Shown in pieces: positions 19,051 through 28,730 of a DNA stretch of 64,000 nt. The stretch is from positions 1-64,000 of the forward strand of contig NZ_JACBFD010000018.1 in NCBI RefSeq assembly GCF_013391405.1, written 5' to 3'. A program made the translations under genes and the position numbers. Numbering within the stretch: position 1 is the first letter of the stretch; each line of letters starts with the position of its first letter. Origin of the DNA: Staphylococcus sp. GSSP0090. GTDB taxonomy: Bacteria > Bacillota > Bacilli > Staphylococcales > Staphylococcaceae. The notes under the pieces were generated by a model, which was given only the letters and a program-made list of their open reading frames with translations, was not told the DNA's origin and made no database searches.

Positions 19051-19072
19051 AAAAGTCTATTGATAGACTTTT
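19051..19072 (-). promoter_or_regulatory. Hairpin next to the acpP ribosome-binding site
   Basis: AAAAGTCTAT and ATAGACTTTT are perfectly complementary around a 2-nt centre, immediately upstream of the AAGGAGG of acpP. It may stabilise the mRNA or affect ribosome access; this is inference. Confidence 0.5.
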
Positions 19073-19275
19073 ATATTTTCCCATTTTATCAATTGAAATA
19101 CAAGTAGTATTTCGATTGAAGCACTAGAAATACATATAATCTACTAGAATTCACAATTAAATCGTATAATCATTCACATGTCAGACATTAAACACATCCA
19201 TTTACTTAGAACTATAACCAACCATACAACCATATTGATATCAGTATGTGTTGTTAGTCATTTTTCTAAATCAAA

Positions 19276-20016
19276 TTACATGTACATGCCACCATTGACA
19301 TGAATTGTTTGCCCAGTAATATACTTCGCTTTCTCTGAAGCTAAAAATGCTACAGTATGTGCAATGTCCGAATCTTCTCCGAATCGAGTTAAAGGAATTT
19401 GTTCTAACATTTGTGCTTTGAGTTCTTCACTTAAAGCATCAGTCATATCAGAAACAATAAAACCAGGTGCAACTGCATTTACTGTAATATTTCTAGAAGC
19501 TAACTCCCTAGCTGCTGATTTTGTTAGCCCTATTACACCAGCTTTTGTAGCAACATAATTCGCTTGTCCTGGGTTACCTACCGCACCCACAACACTTGAT
19601 AAGTTAATAATTGAACCACTCTTTTGTCTTAGCATTTGTGGTGTGATTTTTTGAATACAGTTAAATACACCTTTTAAATTTGTGTCGATGACATCGTCCC
19701 ATTCTTGTTCTTTCATTCTCATCAATAGATTATCACGTGTGATACCAGCATTATTGACAAGAACATCTACTGAACCAAATTGGCTCACGACTTCTTTAAT
19801 CATCGCTTTAACTTCGTCACCGTTTGCAACGTTTGCTTGAATTGCAAAAGCTTCAACGCCTTTAGCTTTAATTTCTTCTACTACAGCATCTGCTTTTTCT
19901 TTATTTCCCGCATAGTTCACTGCAACTTGGTATCCTTCTTCTGCTAATTGTATGGCAATACTACGACCAATGCCTCTTGAAGCACCTGTAACCAATGCAC
20001 TTTTAGTCATTTTCAT
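19276..20016 (-). CDS. fabG: 3-oxoacyl-ACP reductase FabG
   Basis: This 246-residue SDR performs the first reduction of each elongation cycle. It shows [12 protein letters not shown], the catalytic Ser in [15 protein letters not shown] and the YVATK motif, with a full Ser-Tyr-Lys set (unlike the SDR at 8796). The C-terminus is [12 protein letters not shown]. The start MKMTKSALV at 20016 overlaps the fabD end by 14 nt; a second ATG at 20010 is possible. Confidence 0.97.
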   Translation of the reverse strand: MKMTKSALVTGASRGIGRSIAIQLAEEGYQVAVNYAGNKEKADAVVEEIKAKGVEAFAIQANVANGDEVKAMIKEVVSQFGSVDVLVNNAGITRDNLLMRMKEQEWDDVIDTNLKGVFNCIQKITPQMLRQKSGSIINLSSVVGAVGNPGQANYVATKAGVIGLTKSAARELASRNITVNAVAPGFIVSDMTDALSEELKAQMLEQIPLTRFGEDSDIAHTVAFLASEKAKYITGQTIHVNGGMYM

Positions 20017-20929
20017 TCCAACCTTTCACATCTTCTAATGTTTGAATTGAGGTAACTTTTACATTTTTATTAATTTTTCTTATTAAACCTGACAATACTT
20101 TACCAGGACCAATTTCAATAAAATGATCGACACCTTGTTCAATTAACCACTCTGTAGAATCAATAAATTGCACGGGTGAATATAATTGTTCTATCATATG
20201 AGCTTTGATTACGTTCGCATCTGTTTCACCTTGTGCGTGTACATTCTGGACAACCGGAAATTGAGCATTAGACCATTCAAATTGGTCAATAAATTCTGCA
20301 AAATCATCTTTAATCACTTGCATCATTGATGAATGGAAAGGGCCTGAAACTGCTAATGGCATTACGCGTTTAGCGCCAAGTGATTTTCCTTCTTCAACTA
20401 ACTGATCAATCAATGATTTATGCCCTGATACAACGATTTGACCAGGTGAATTGATGTTCGCTGGTTCAATAATCTCGCGCTCTGTAGAAAGCTGTTTACA
20501 AATGGCATCAACCGCTTCATAATCTAGCCCAAGTACGGCAGCCATACTACCCACACCATCTGGAAAAGCTGCTGCCATGAGTTGACCACGTTTTCTTACA
20601 ATTTTTACTGCATCTTCAAAATTCAATACACCACTTGCTACTAAACTCACATATTCACCTAGACTATGTCCCATAGTATAATCTGCATTTAAATCATTGA
20701 GGGCATGTAATAAAGCTGAGCTATGTGTTAATAAGGCTGGTTGTGTATTTTCCGTTTGGCCTAACTTTGCTTCTTTATCTGTGAACATTGTTTCTAATAT
20801 GTCAAAATCCATAGCGTTCTGTGCTTGATTTAAAATTGTTGTTGCTGCTTCATTATGTTCGTATAAATCACTTGCCATACCAATTTTTTGAGAGCCTTGA
20901 CCTGGAAAGATAATTGCCGTTTTATTCAT
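20003..20929 (-). CDS. fabD: Malonyl-CoA:ACP transacylase FabD
   Basis: The 308-residue enzyme loads malonyl groups onto ACP. The sequence has the start [11 protein letters not shown], the nucleophile motif GHSLGEY with its Ser, and the active-site His in [10 protein letters not shown]. The end, [12 protein letters not shown], is typical. It overlaps plsX by 8 nt and fabG by 14 nt, placing it in the FapR-controlled fapR-plsX-fabD-fabG operon. Confidence 0.97.
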   Translation of the reverse strand: MNKTAIIFPGQGSQKIGMASDLYEHNEAATTILNQAQNAMDFDILETMFTDKEAKLGQTENTQPALLTHSSALLHALNDLNADYTMGHSLGEYVSLVASGVLNFEDAVKIVRKRGQLMAAAFPDGVGSMAAVLGLDYEAVDAICKQLSTEREIIEPANINSPGQIVVSGHKSLIDQLVEEGKSLGAKRVMPLAVSGPFHSSMMQVIKDDFAEFIDQFEWSNAQFPVVQNVHAQGETDANVIKAHMIEQLYSPVQFIDSTEWLIEQGVDHFIEIGPGKVLSGLIRKINKNVKVTSIQTLEDVKGWNEND

Positions 20930-21908
20930 TGTCTGTCCCCACCGTTTCTTTCATTGTTTTCACAATTTCTTGTTCCCCTGCAATTTTTGCCTGACGAATT
21001 GCTGAATAAAATGCTTTTGCACTTGAACTACCATGTGCCTTTACAACAGTACCATTTAAACCTAACAATACTGAACCACCATATTCTGCATAATCCATTT
21101 TTGACATTAAGCCGTTCAAGTCTTTGCGTAAAATAAGTGCTGCCAGTTTATTTTTAAAACTACTTAACAGTGTAGATTTAAACATTTTACCCATTGCTTT
21201 TGCAACACCTTCTAGATTTTTAAGAATCATATTGCCTGTATAACCGTCAGTAACGACGACATCCGCAGCATCATTCATTAATCCTTTTGCTTCGACATTG
21301 CCTGTAAAGTTAAAATCATGCTGATCTTCCATTAAACGGTATGCTTTCTTAGTTAAGCTATTACCTTTAGCTGCTTCTGTTCCGATATTTAACAGACTTA
21401 CGGATGGTTCAGCAATACCTCTAATTTTCTGAGCGTAAATATTACCTAGTTGTGCATACTGCAGTAAGTGTTCTGCCTTTGCATCAGCATTAGCACCTAC
21501 ATCCATAAAGACAAAGCCCTTACCTGAAACAGTGGGTAAAGTAACTACCAACGCAGGTCTTTCTACACCTTTAATACGACCAACAATGAATAATCCAGCA
21601 GACATCAAAGCGCCAGTATTCCCTGCAGAAACACATCCGTCAGCTTCACCAGACTTCACTGCTTCAGCCATACGTGCCATAGAGCTGTCTTTTTTACGTT
21701 TAATTGCTCTCACTGGTTCATCATCCATCGTTATCGATTCCGTACAGTGACGCACTTCTACACGTTCATGTTCTAATGTGCATTGAGATGAATCTCCAAA
21801 TAAAATTATTTCTAAATCTTTAAAATCATTAACCGCTTTTTCAACAGCTTCCAAAACGATTCCAGGTGCATCGTCTCCACCCATCATATCGATCGCTAAT
21901 TTAACCAT
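20922..21908 (-). CDS. plsX: Phosphate acyltransferase PlsX
   Basis: PlsX converts acyl-ACP to acyl-phosphate for phospholipid synthesis at the membrane surface. The 328-residue protein starts [15 protein letters not shown], as in S. aureus; an upstream in-frame start at 21923 lies inside fapR and is not used here. Motifs include [52 protein letters not shown] and [10 protein letters not shown]. It overlaps the fapR 3' end by 8 nt. Confidence 0.96.
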   Translation of the reverse strand: MVKLAIDMMGGDDAPGIVLEAVEKAVNDFKDLEIILFGDSSQCTLEHERVEVRHCTESITMDDEPVRAIKRKKDSSMARMAEAVKSGEADGCVSAGNTGALMSAGLFIVGRIKGVERPALVVTLPTVSGKGFVFMDVGANADAKAEHLLQYAQLGNIYAQKIRGIAEPSVSLLNIGTEAAKGNSLTKKAYRLMEDQHDFNFTGNVEAKGLMNDAADVVVTDGYTGNMILKNLEGVAKAMGKMFKSTLLSSFKNKLAALILRKDLNGLMSKMDYAEYGGSVLLGLNGTVVKAHGSSSAKAFYSAIRQAKIAGEQEIVKTMKETVGTDNE

Positions 21909-22470
21909 TTTGTTCATCCTCACTTGTATAATACATTTTGAAAGTTCCTTTAAAAACGAGTGTATCTTTTACATATGATTGCACTTTTATCGTATAAAAT
22001 TTATCTGTAATTTCAATGGCTTGCGCATCAGCGCGTACCGTTTCATTTAATTTAACTGTTTTTATAAACGTTACATTACTATCTTTTGTTAAAACAACTG
22101 GTTTATGTATCAGTGCCACACACAAAGAATTTGCTTGTGCGAACAATACATGTCCTCTAGCAATATTATTTCTAGTAAATACTGACTCTTCGTCTATTCT
22201 TATAATTGACGTTGCAGTTTCATCAGGTTGCACATTAATCACATCCCCGATAATTTCACTGCCTTCTATAGAGCGAATACTTTCATAATTTTTCTTTGCT
22301 ACAGTTTTGATGCGTGTTCTGAGTTCAGGAATATTTAAATGCGTACGGTCGAGTCTAATCGTTTGAATACTCACCGAAAACAACACACTTAAATCTAAGT
22401 CAGTAATAAAAGGATTTTTCTCTATTTCTTTTTTTATTTCATTACGACGTTCTTGTTTTTTTAATTTCAT
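21901..22470 (-). CDS. fapR: Fatty acid/phospholipid biosynthesis repressor FapR
   Basis: FapR represses fatty-acid and phospholipid genes and is released by malonyl-CoA. The 189-residue protein has an N-terminal winged helix-turn-helix ([20 protein letters not shown]) joined to a hot-dog ligand domain ([17 protein letters not shown]). The start MKLKKQERR at 22470 matches the family; a start at 22479 is also possible and lies closer to the GGGAG. A FapR operator and promoter lie directly upstream, consistent with autoregulation. It heads the plsX-fabD-fabG operon. Confidence 0.96.
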   Translation of the reverse strand: MKLKKQERRNEIKKEIEKNPFITDLDLSVLFSVSIQTIRLDRTHLNIPELRTRIKTVAKKNYESIRSIEGSEIIGDVINVQPDETATSIIRIDEESVFTRNNIARGHVLFAQANSLCVALIHKPVVLTKDSNVTFIKTVKLNETVRADAQAIEITDKFYTIKVQSYVKDTLVFKGTFKMYYTSEDEQNG

Positions 22471-22491
22471 CGCATTCAAACTCCCACATTT

Positions 22492-22508
22492 TTAGTACCA
22501 AGTCTTAA
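22492..22508 (-). promoter_or_regulatory. FapR operator
   Basis: The plus strand reads TTAGTACC, one spacer base, then AGTCTTAA. The left half matches the FapR palindrome TTAGTACC-N-GGTACTAA exactly, and the right half matches 5 of 8. It lies between the fapR promoter and start codon. Confidence 0.75.
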
Positions 22509-22521
22509 ACATTCCTAACAT

Positions 22522-22551
22522 ATCATAACACTTTCTATTTCATTTGCTCAA
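22522..22551 (-). promoter_or_regulatory. Promoter of the fapR-plsX-fabD-fabG operon
   Basis: Minus strand TTGAGC (22551-22546), 18-bp spacer, TATGAT (22527-22522), preceded by TG as an extended -10. The predicted start is next to the FapR operator. Confidence 0.65.
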
Positions 22552-22827
22552 CAAAAAACATGTGATGTCACTAAATTAAATTCACTTTCGCATTCGCACA
22601 TTTTTAGCATCTACTTATTATATAATATTTAAAAAACTCTTTTAATATTACTATTTTATTACAAATATAACAATTAAAAGATTATTTGTAGAACAATCTT
22701 GAACTAGAATTTTTTAAAACGTATAATTTAAAATAATTTAAAAGGATGTGATATTTTATGTAAAAAATATTAATATAAAAAATAATGATTTAAAAGGCTA
22801 ATAGTCAATAATTAGGAGGATTATTTG
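22552..22827. other. Intergenic region upstream of the metalloprotease
   Basis: This is an AT-rich spacer between the divergent fapR promoter and the protease gene. The protease Shine-Dalgarno AGGAGG is at 22814-22819. No clear promoter hexamers, repeats or gene were identified. Confidence 0.5.
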
Positions 22828-24387
22828 ATGAAGAAATTGATTACCACAACACTCGTAACATGTGCGCTAGTACCTATCGCATCTACACATGCATATGCGC
22901 AAGAAAATAATAGTATTAAACCAGAAAGTCTCAAAAAACCGATAAAAACGAAAGTTAGTAACGATGAAGATGTAAAAGCCTATTTACAAAATAATGCATC
23001 AAACATCATTAAGGCATCTAAGGAATCAGGAAATGTTAATGCTCAGGATGGTGCTTTTAAGCAATATGAAATTATAAATAAACAGCAAGATGATCATGGA
23101 ATCACTCACTATACATTGAATCCCAAAGTCAATAGTACGATTGCAGAAGATAGTGAATTAAAGGTTCATGTAAACAAACAAGGTGATGTCACATTAATAA
23201 ACGGAAACATTGATAAACCAACTATCAAAGTAGACAATAAAGCAAAAATATCTAAAAAAGATGCTGAACGTCATGCCTTTAAAGCAATTAAAAAAACCAA
23301 AGCAGATGTAAGTAATATCAAAGGTTATGACATTGTTAGTAAAAACAAACTAACAATTAACAGTGACAGTCAAAAACTCGTATATGATGTTGAATTAAAC
23401 TATATATCACCTAAAGCTGCTCATTGGAAAATTCAAATCGACGCGAGTACTGGAGAAGTACTTAAAAAAGAAAATGTTATAAACAATGCTGCGACAACCG
23501 GTAAAGGCACTGGCGTAAACGATGATGAAAAATCACCATTGAATTTAACCGAAAATAGTGGTGTATACACATTAAAAGATACAACACAAAATGCCGAAAT
23601 ACATACACAAACTGCTAATCAAACTACAGAAGATTTTTCAGAAATTACCAATGATCGCAATCATTTTGACGAAGAAGCACACAAAGCTGGTGTAGATGCA
23701 CATTACTATGCGAACGAAGTTTATAACTACTATTTAGAGAAACATAACAGAGATAGTTATGATGATGCTGGAGGCAATATCGATTCGGTCGTACATTATG
23801 ATAAAGATTACAATAATGCTGCCTGGACAGGACAATATATGATTTACGGTGACGGCGATGGACAAACTTTCAAACCTTTATCTGGTGCCAATGATATCAT
23901 CGCACATGAATTAACACACGCAGTCACTGAGCGCACATCTAATTTAGAATATAAAGACCAATCTGGCGCTCTAAATGAATCCTTTTCAGATGTATTTGGA
24001 TATTTTGTAGATCCAGATGACTGGTTAATGGGAGAAGATGTTTATACACCCGGTACTGAAGGTGACGGTCTTAGAAGCTTAAAAGACCCTGAACAATTTA
24101 ATCAACCAGCACACATGGATCAATATCAATATGGTAGCGAAGATAACGGTGGCGTACACACGAATAGTGGTATTCCAAATAAAGCCGCATACCTAACCAT
24201 AAATGAAATCGGAAAAGATAAAGCAGAACAAATATACTATCTGGCATTAACAGAATATTTAACTCAAAATTCAGAATTTTCAGATGCTAAAACCGCTTTA
24301 ATAGAAGCAGCAGCGAATCTTTATGGCGAAGATAGCGCTGAAACTAAAGCCATTGATAAAGCGTGGACTGAAGTTGGCGTAAATTAA
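22828..24387 (+). CDS. Secreted thermolysin-family (M4) zinc metalloprotease
   Basis: The 519-residue preproprotein belongs with staphylococcal aureolysin and SepA. It has a signal peptide with probable cleavage after HAYA (residue 24) and an FTP/PepSY-type propeptide up to about residue 220. The mature enzyme of about 300 residues starts near AATTGKGTG. Zinc ligands are in HELTH (His360, His364) with Glu361 catalytic, and the third ligand is Glu384 in ALNESFSD. GGVHTNSGIPN (His444) supplies the transition-state histidine region. ATG 22828 has AGGAGG eight bases before it. It stands alone on the plus strand between fapR and recG, which are adjacent in Bacillus, so it is an insertion. All catalytic residues are intact. 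Confidence 0.94.
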   Translation: MKKLITTTLVTCALVPIASTHAYAQENNSIKPESLKKPIKTKVSNDEDVKAYLQNNASNIIKASKESGNVNAQDGAFKQYEIINKQQDDHGITHYTLNPKVNSTIAEDSELKVHVNKQGDVTLINGNIDKPTIKVDNKAKISKKDAERHAFKAIKKTKADVSNIKGYDIVSKNKLTINSDSQKLVYDVELNYISPKAAHWKIQIDASTGEVLKKENVINNAATTGKGTGVNDDEKSPLNLTENSGVYTLKDTTQNAEIHTQTANQTTEDFSEITNDRNHFDEEAHKAGVDAHYYANEVYNYYLEKHNRDSYDDAGGNIDSVVHYDKDYNNAAWTGQYMIYGDGDGQTFKPLSGANDIIAHELTHAVTERTSNLEYKDQSGALNESFSDVFGYFVDPDDWLMGEDVYTPGTEGDGLRSLKDPEQFNQPAHMDQYQYGSEDNGGVHTNSGIPNKAAYLTINEIGKDKAEQIYYLALTEYLTQNSEFSDAKTALIEAAANLYGEDSAETKAIDKAWTEVGVN

Positions 24388-24392
24388 AAAGG

Positions 24393-24666
24393 GAGTGGGA
24401 CAGAAATCAATTTTTCTAATAAAGATTTCGTAGTCCCACCCCGGCAAGGATGACTAGGATTAAAATGTTTACCTGAGCTGAAGCTCATGCATAAGTCTCA
24501 CTAAAATTTTTCTGTAGCATACATAAGTTTTAACTTATGTATAAGAACGACTCATTTTCACAAAATGAAAAAGTAGTTCATTAAAACAGTGAGACTTTAC
24601 ATTTTCAATTCAGTCATCTACTGCCTAATTGGTAAGGAGTCTGAGGCTTCTATTTTTGTCCCAGAT
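24393..24666. repeat. 270-bp nested foldback (palindromic) intergenic repeat
   Basis: The gap between the convergent protease and recG genes (24388-24798) is largely one symmetric element. Four pairs of arms nest. TGGGACAGAAAT (24396) pairs with ATTTTTGTCCCA (24652), with one G-T. The stretch 24443-24468 pairs imperfectly with 24599-24625. AAGTCTCACT (24493) pairs exactly with AGTGAGACTT (24588). The centre TACATAAGTT / AACTTATGTA (24520-24541) is a perfect 10-bp stem. The left end is shared with 17689-17734. It could act as a bidirectional terminator or be a non-autonomous mobile repeat. The rest, 24667-24798, shows nothing clear. Confidence 0.8.
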
Positions 24667-24798
24667 TCGCCCCAAAAATAATATACTAACTTTGTATGTC
24701 ACTCGTAAATATTAAAAATTATTTGCGAGTGTCACTTTTATATACAATATAATAGAAAGTCTGTAATATATTTATATAAAAATACAAACTAGCTATTT

Positions 24799-26844
24799 TT
24801 AATCAAAACTCATATATAATAGATTTTCTTCAATAAAAGATCTTAATCTATTATATTGTGATTCAAAGAAAATACCTGATTGTATTAATTCGGCAGCTTC
24901 ATCTCTAGCAACTTCTAACATTTTATAATCTTCAACTACATTTGCAACTAAGAAATCGGGCAAACCGCTCTGCTTAACGCCAAAGAAATCGCCTGGACCT
25001 CTCATCTCTAAATCACGTTCACTTAGTTCAAACCCATCCGTTGTCTGGGTCATAATATTCATACGTTCAATACCTGTTTCAGTTTTGGGCGATGCAATTA
25101 ACACACAGTAACTTTGTTGTTCACTTCTACCTACACGCCCTCGTAATTGATGTAATGTTGATAAACCGAAGCGATCTGCATCATAAATCATCATAAATGT
25201 GGCATTAGGTACGTTAACGCCCACTTCAACTACCGTTGTTGAGACTAAAATATCAATCTCATGATTACTAAAACGTTGCATGACTTCATCTTTCTCATCT
25301 GAATGCAATTTGCCATGCAGTAATCCCACTTTCTCTGTTCCATAATAAGATTGTAATGATTCATATAATTCAACTACGTTCTGTACATCCTCAAGATGTT
25401 CTGAACTTTCAATTAATGGACAAATAACATAGGCTTGTCTACCCTTTTTCAATTCTGAAGTCATTTGATTTAATACACTGTCATAAGCTTCATGTTTAGA
25501 CCAAGATGTGATGATTGGCTTTCGACCTTTTGGTAATTGTTTAATAGAAGACACATCCATTTCACCAAATACAGAAATAGCTAATGTCCTTGGTATCGGC
25601 GTTGCCGTCATAAATAATACATTGGTCATAGCACCTTTTTCCCTTAGCAACTGCCTCTGATTAACACCAAAACGATGTTGTTCGTCTGTTATAACAAGAC
25701 CCACATTATTAAACTTAACATCATCCTGAATTAAAGCATGTGTGCCAATGATGCAATCAATTTCATTGTTATTCAGTTGTTCTAATAATAGCTTACGTTT
25801 TTTCCCTTTGACTGATCCAGTCAATAAAGCAACATTCATTCTATCTCCAAATATATCTACCAAGCTTTCTGCATGCTGCTCAGCCAATATTTCTGTTGGA
25901 ACCATTAAGGCTGATTGAAAACCCGCTGTTTTTAATGCATACATACAAATTGCAGCGACAACGGTTTTCCCAGAACCAACATCACCTTGCAATAGACGAT
26001 GCATGCGAATGGGTGCTTTTAAATCTCTGAATATTTCATTCACGCTATGTTTCTGAGCATCTGTTAATTCAAATGGCAAACTATCTATAAAATGTTTCAC
26101 TAAATTAATATCATAATCCACTTCAATTGCTTCGTCTGATGTTTTTTCGAGACGATTCAACCACTGCATTCTTAATTCAAACATAAATAATTCTGTAAAA
26201 GCATATGTTCTACGAGCTTTAAGTAACGACACTTTATCTGTTGCAAAATGTAATGCTTTAATTGTGTCTGCTAAAGTTTCTAATTTATATTTTTTTCTTA
26301 AGTCTTCAGAGAGCCACTCATGTATAGTCACTTGATCTAATACTTGTCTAATCATATCTCTTAAAGGCTTTTGTTTTATGCCTTCTTTAATGCGATATAC
26401 AGGTTCAAATTGTGACCCCTCATCCATTTGTTGGCTAAAAAACATTCTATTACCGTTGATTTCTTGCTTTGCTCTATTCCATTTTCCTTTAACTGTTACT
26501 GTTCCATGTAATTCTATTTTCTTTTTTAAATAAGGCTGATTGAAAAATGTGCACTTCACAGCAATTTGATTGACCATGATATGTACCGTTAATTTAGATT
26601 TATTGCGACCAAAAAAAGCGACAGTCGGTGTTGAATAGACTTCACCCACCACTGTCACTATCGCTTGATCTTCAGCTTCATTTAAGTCAATTACAGTATT
26701 ATCCTCGTAACGTGTTGGTAAATATAGAATTAAATCTTCAACAGTATGAATATTTAATTCATTCAATACTGCTAAACGTTTCGGACCTAATCCTTTTATT
26801 TGAGATAATGGAAATGGACTTTCAATTAAATTGACTTTTGACAT
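24799..26844 (-). CDS. recG: ATP-dependent DNA helicase RecG
   Basis: RecG remodels stalled forks and branched DNA. The 681-residue protein has an N-terminal wedge/OB region ([15 protein letters not shown]), the Walker A motif [11 protein letters not shown], the DEQH box in [13 protein letters not shown] and motif [12 protein letters not shown]. Helicase motifs V-VI follow in [14 protein letters not shown] and [15 protein letters not shown]. The ATG lies two bases after the sdaAA stop with only a weak ribosome-binding site, suggesting translational coupling. Confidence 0.97.
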   Translation of the reverse strand: MSKVNLIESPFPLSQIKGLGPKRLAVLNELNIHTVEDLILYLPTRYEDNTVIDLNEAEDQAIVTVVGEVYSTPTVAFFGRNKSKLTVHIMVNQIAVKCTFFNQPYLKKKIELHGTVTVKGKWNRAKQEINGNRMFFSQQMDEGSQFEPVYRIKEGIKQKPLRDMIRQVLDQVTIHEWLSEDLRKKYKLETLADTIKALHFATDKVSLLKARRTYAFTELFMFELRMQWLNRLEKTSDEAIEVDYDINLVKHFIDSLPFELTDAQKHSVNEIFRDLKAPIRMHRLLQGDVGSGKTVVAAICMYALKTAGFQSALMVPTEILAEQHAESLVDIFGDRMNVALLTGSVKGKKRKLLLEQLNNNEIDCIIGTHALIQDDVKFNNVGLVITDEQHRFGVNQRQLLREKGAMTNVLFMTATPIPRTLAISVFGEMDVSSIKQLPKGRKPIITSWSKHEAYDSVLNQMTSELKKGRQAYVICPLIESSEHLEDVQNVVELYESLQSYYGTEKVGLLHGKLHSDEKDEVMQRFSNHEIDILVSTTVVEVGVNVPNATFMMIYDADRFGLSTLHQLRGRVGRSEQQSYCVLIASPKTETGIERMNIMTQTTDGFELSERDLEMRGPGDFFGVKQSGLPDFLVANVVEDYKMLEVARDEAAELIQSGIFFESQYNRLRSFIEENLLYMSFD

Positions 26845-26846
26845 AA

Positions 26847-27716
26847 TTAATCACCAAATATTTCTTGTTTTAAGCGCTGACCTGTAGGTGTACCAGCTAA
26901 ACCTCCACGACCTGTTTCACGTAGCGCAGATGGCATTGTTTGACCAATTTTATACATTGCTTCAATCACTTCATCAGTAGGAATTCTTGAAGTCACTCCT
27001 GCCAATGCCATATCTGCAGACACGATTGCATTTGATGCACCTGCTGCATTTCTTTTAACACAAGGTACTTCTACTAATCCAGCTACTGGATCACATACTA
27101 AACCTAGCATATTTTTCAAACAAATTGCAAAAGCTTCAGCTGATTGTTGTGGTGTTCCGCCTGCAAGTTCTACAGTTGCACCAGCTGCCATTGCCGCAGC
27201 TGAACCAACTTCCGCTTGACAACCGCCAGCTGCACCTGAAATAGATGCATTATTGGCAACAACAAAACCAAACGCACCTGAAGTTAATAGGAAATTTAAC
27301 ATATCTTTTCTTGATGGTTCTAAACGCGGTTTAAGACCAAATAAAACACCAGGGACAACACCTGCTGAACCTGCTGTAGGCGTGGCACAAATTTTCCCCA
27401 TAGCTGCATTGACTTCATTTGTCGCAACCGCTTTACTAACTGCGTCTAGTAACGTTGGCCCAGCGAGTGATTTACCTGTTTTCAAATATTCTTTAATCAA
27501 TACAGCATCACCACCAGTGAGCCCTGTTGTAGATGTGACACCTGCTAAACCTTCATCTAAAGCATTTTCCATCGTTTGTAAGTTTTTATCCATATGTGCA
27601 TAAACATCTGCTTCTGAAAGTCCCGTTACTTCCATTTCTTGTTCAAGCATTATTTCATGGATTTTTTTATTTTGCTCTTCACACATTTCTATTAATTCTT
27701 TCACACTTTTAAACAT
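26847..27716 (-). CDS. sdaAA: L-serine dehydratase, iron-sulfur, alpha subunit
   Basis: This enzyme deaminates L-serine to pyruvate and ammonia using a 4Fe-4S cluster. The 289-residue alpha subunit has conserved cysteines in [35 protein letters not shown] and [17 protein letters not shown]. The end [14 protein letters not shown] is typical. It follows the beta subunit by 12 nt and precedes recG; Bacillus has the same order (yloV-sdaAB-sdaAA-recG). GGAGGT precedes the ATG. Confidence 0.95.
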   Translation of the reverse strand: MFKSVKELIEMCEEQNKKIHEIMLEQEMEVTGLSEADVYAHMDKNLQTMENALDEGLAGVTSTTGLTGGDAVLIKEYLKTGKSLAGPTLLDAVSKAVATNEVNAAMGKICATPTAGSAGVVPGVLFGLKPRLEPSRKDMLNFLLTSGAFGFVVANNASISGAAGGCQAEVGSAAAMAAGATVELAGGTPQQSAEAFAICLKNMLGLVCDPVAGLVEVPCVKRNAAGASNAIVSADMALAGVTSRIPTDEVIEAMYKIGQTMPSALRETGRGGLAGTPTGQRLKQEIFGD

Positions 27717-27728
27717 GCAATACCTCCA

Positions 27729-28394
27729 TTAGGCGTCTCCCATGAGTGAAACCGTCACTACACCATCGACGTTTTTAATTTTCTCTATTATTTCATCATT
27801 CACTGCATCATCTAATTCACAAGTCATTAATGCTTGATCGCCTTTTTCTTTTCTAGATACTTGCATACTTCCTACATTAATACTTGAATCTCCTAGTATA
27901 TTGGCAACTCTACCGATCGTACCAAACGTATCCTTATGGAATACAAGTAAAGCCGGATAATTACCGCTAATCGCAATATTGAATCCATTGATGGCTACGA
28001 CTTCAATTTTTCCGCCACCTATTGAAACACCCTCAACAGATATTTCTTTATCACCATCACGCATATTAATAATCGCGGTATTCGGATGCGACCTTTCTTC
28101 TGCCATTTCAATAAAGTTGACTTTCATTCCAACTTCTTCTGCAGTTTCCAAGCTTGTTTGTATACGATCATCATCCGTATCATAGCCTAACAAGCCACCT
28201 ACTAAGGCAACATCTGTACCATGTCCTTTATATGTTTCCATAAATGAACCATAAAGATATATGTCAGCTTGCTTTGGTAATTGATTAAATAAGTCTCTAG
28301 CTACTAAACCAATTCTAACTGCCCCTGCAGTGTGAGAAGATGAAGGACCTACCATTGTAGGACCAATTATATCGAAGACTGTTTTATATTTCAT
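27729..28394 (-). CDS. sdaAB: L-serine dehydratase, iron-sulfur, beta subunit
   Basis: The 221-residue beta subunit has the N-terminal signature DIIGPTMVGPSSSHTAGAVRIG and a C-terminal ACT domain (about residues 147-218) that probably binds serine. It forms a heteromeric dehydratase with the alpha subunit encoded next. The 336-bp gap upstream contains the fakA terminator, so this pair likely has its own promoter. Confidence 0.95.
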   Translation of the reverse strand: MKYKTVFDIIGPTMVGPSSSHTAGAVRIGLVARDLFNQLPKQADIYLYGSFMETYKGHGTDVALVGGLLGYDTDDDRIQTSLETAEEVGMKVNFIEMAEERSHPNTAIINMRDGDKEISVEGVSIGGGKIEVVAINGFNIAISGNYPALLVFHKDTFGTIGRVANILGDSSINVGSMQVSRKEKGDQALMTCELDDAVNDEIIEKIKNVDGVVTVSLMGDA

Positions 28395-28582
28395 AATTAT
28401 ACCCCACTCTTATTTTTAATGTTTCTAAAGTGTTGCGCTTACATTCTTAAACATCTCATTTATTATAACAAGTTCAATAAACATTATAAACCAAAACTGG
28501 TTGTATTGTTCTTATTAAATGCAAAATTAAATTGATAGCAACATTAAAACAACTTTTAAAATGTAATGATTTCAAAAAAATA

Positions 28583-28630
28583 TGGAAGTAAGACTAAATC
28601 AAATTTAAAATTTGATTTTTCTCACTCCCA
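28583..28630 (-). terminator. Terminator of the Asp23-like gene/fakA operon
   Basis: In the 336-bp fakA-sdaAB gap, a perfect inner stem AAATCAAATTT / AAATTTGATTT extends imperfectly outward to TGGAAGTA / CTCACTCCCA. It is followed on the minus strand by CATATTTTTTT. The rest of the gap shows no gene. Confidence 0.7.
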
Positions 28631-28730
28631 TTTGTAACAAAACTTATATATAGCAACTATGTTCCTTTATAAAAACATATGCTATTGTACAAATGATGCT
28701 ATGTTCATCTTTTTAGTGCTAAAGTTTAAT

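Noticed and set aside
24393-24666. Insertion sequence or CRISPR array
   Set aside because: There is no transposase frame and no regular repeat-spacer structure; the element is a foldback repeat.
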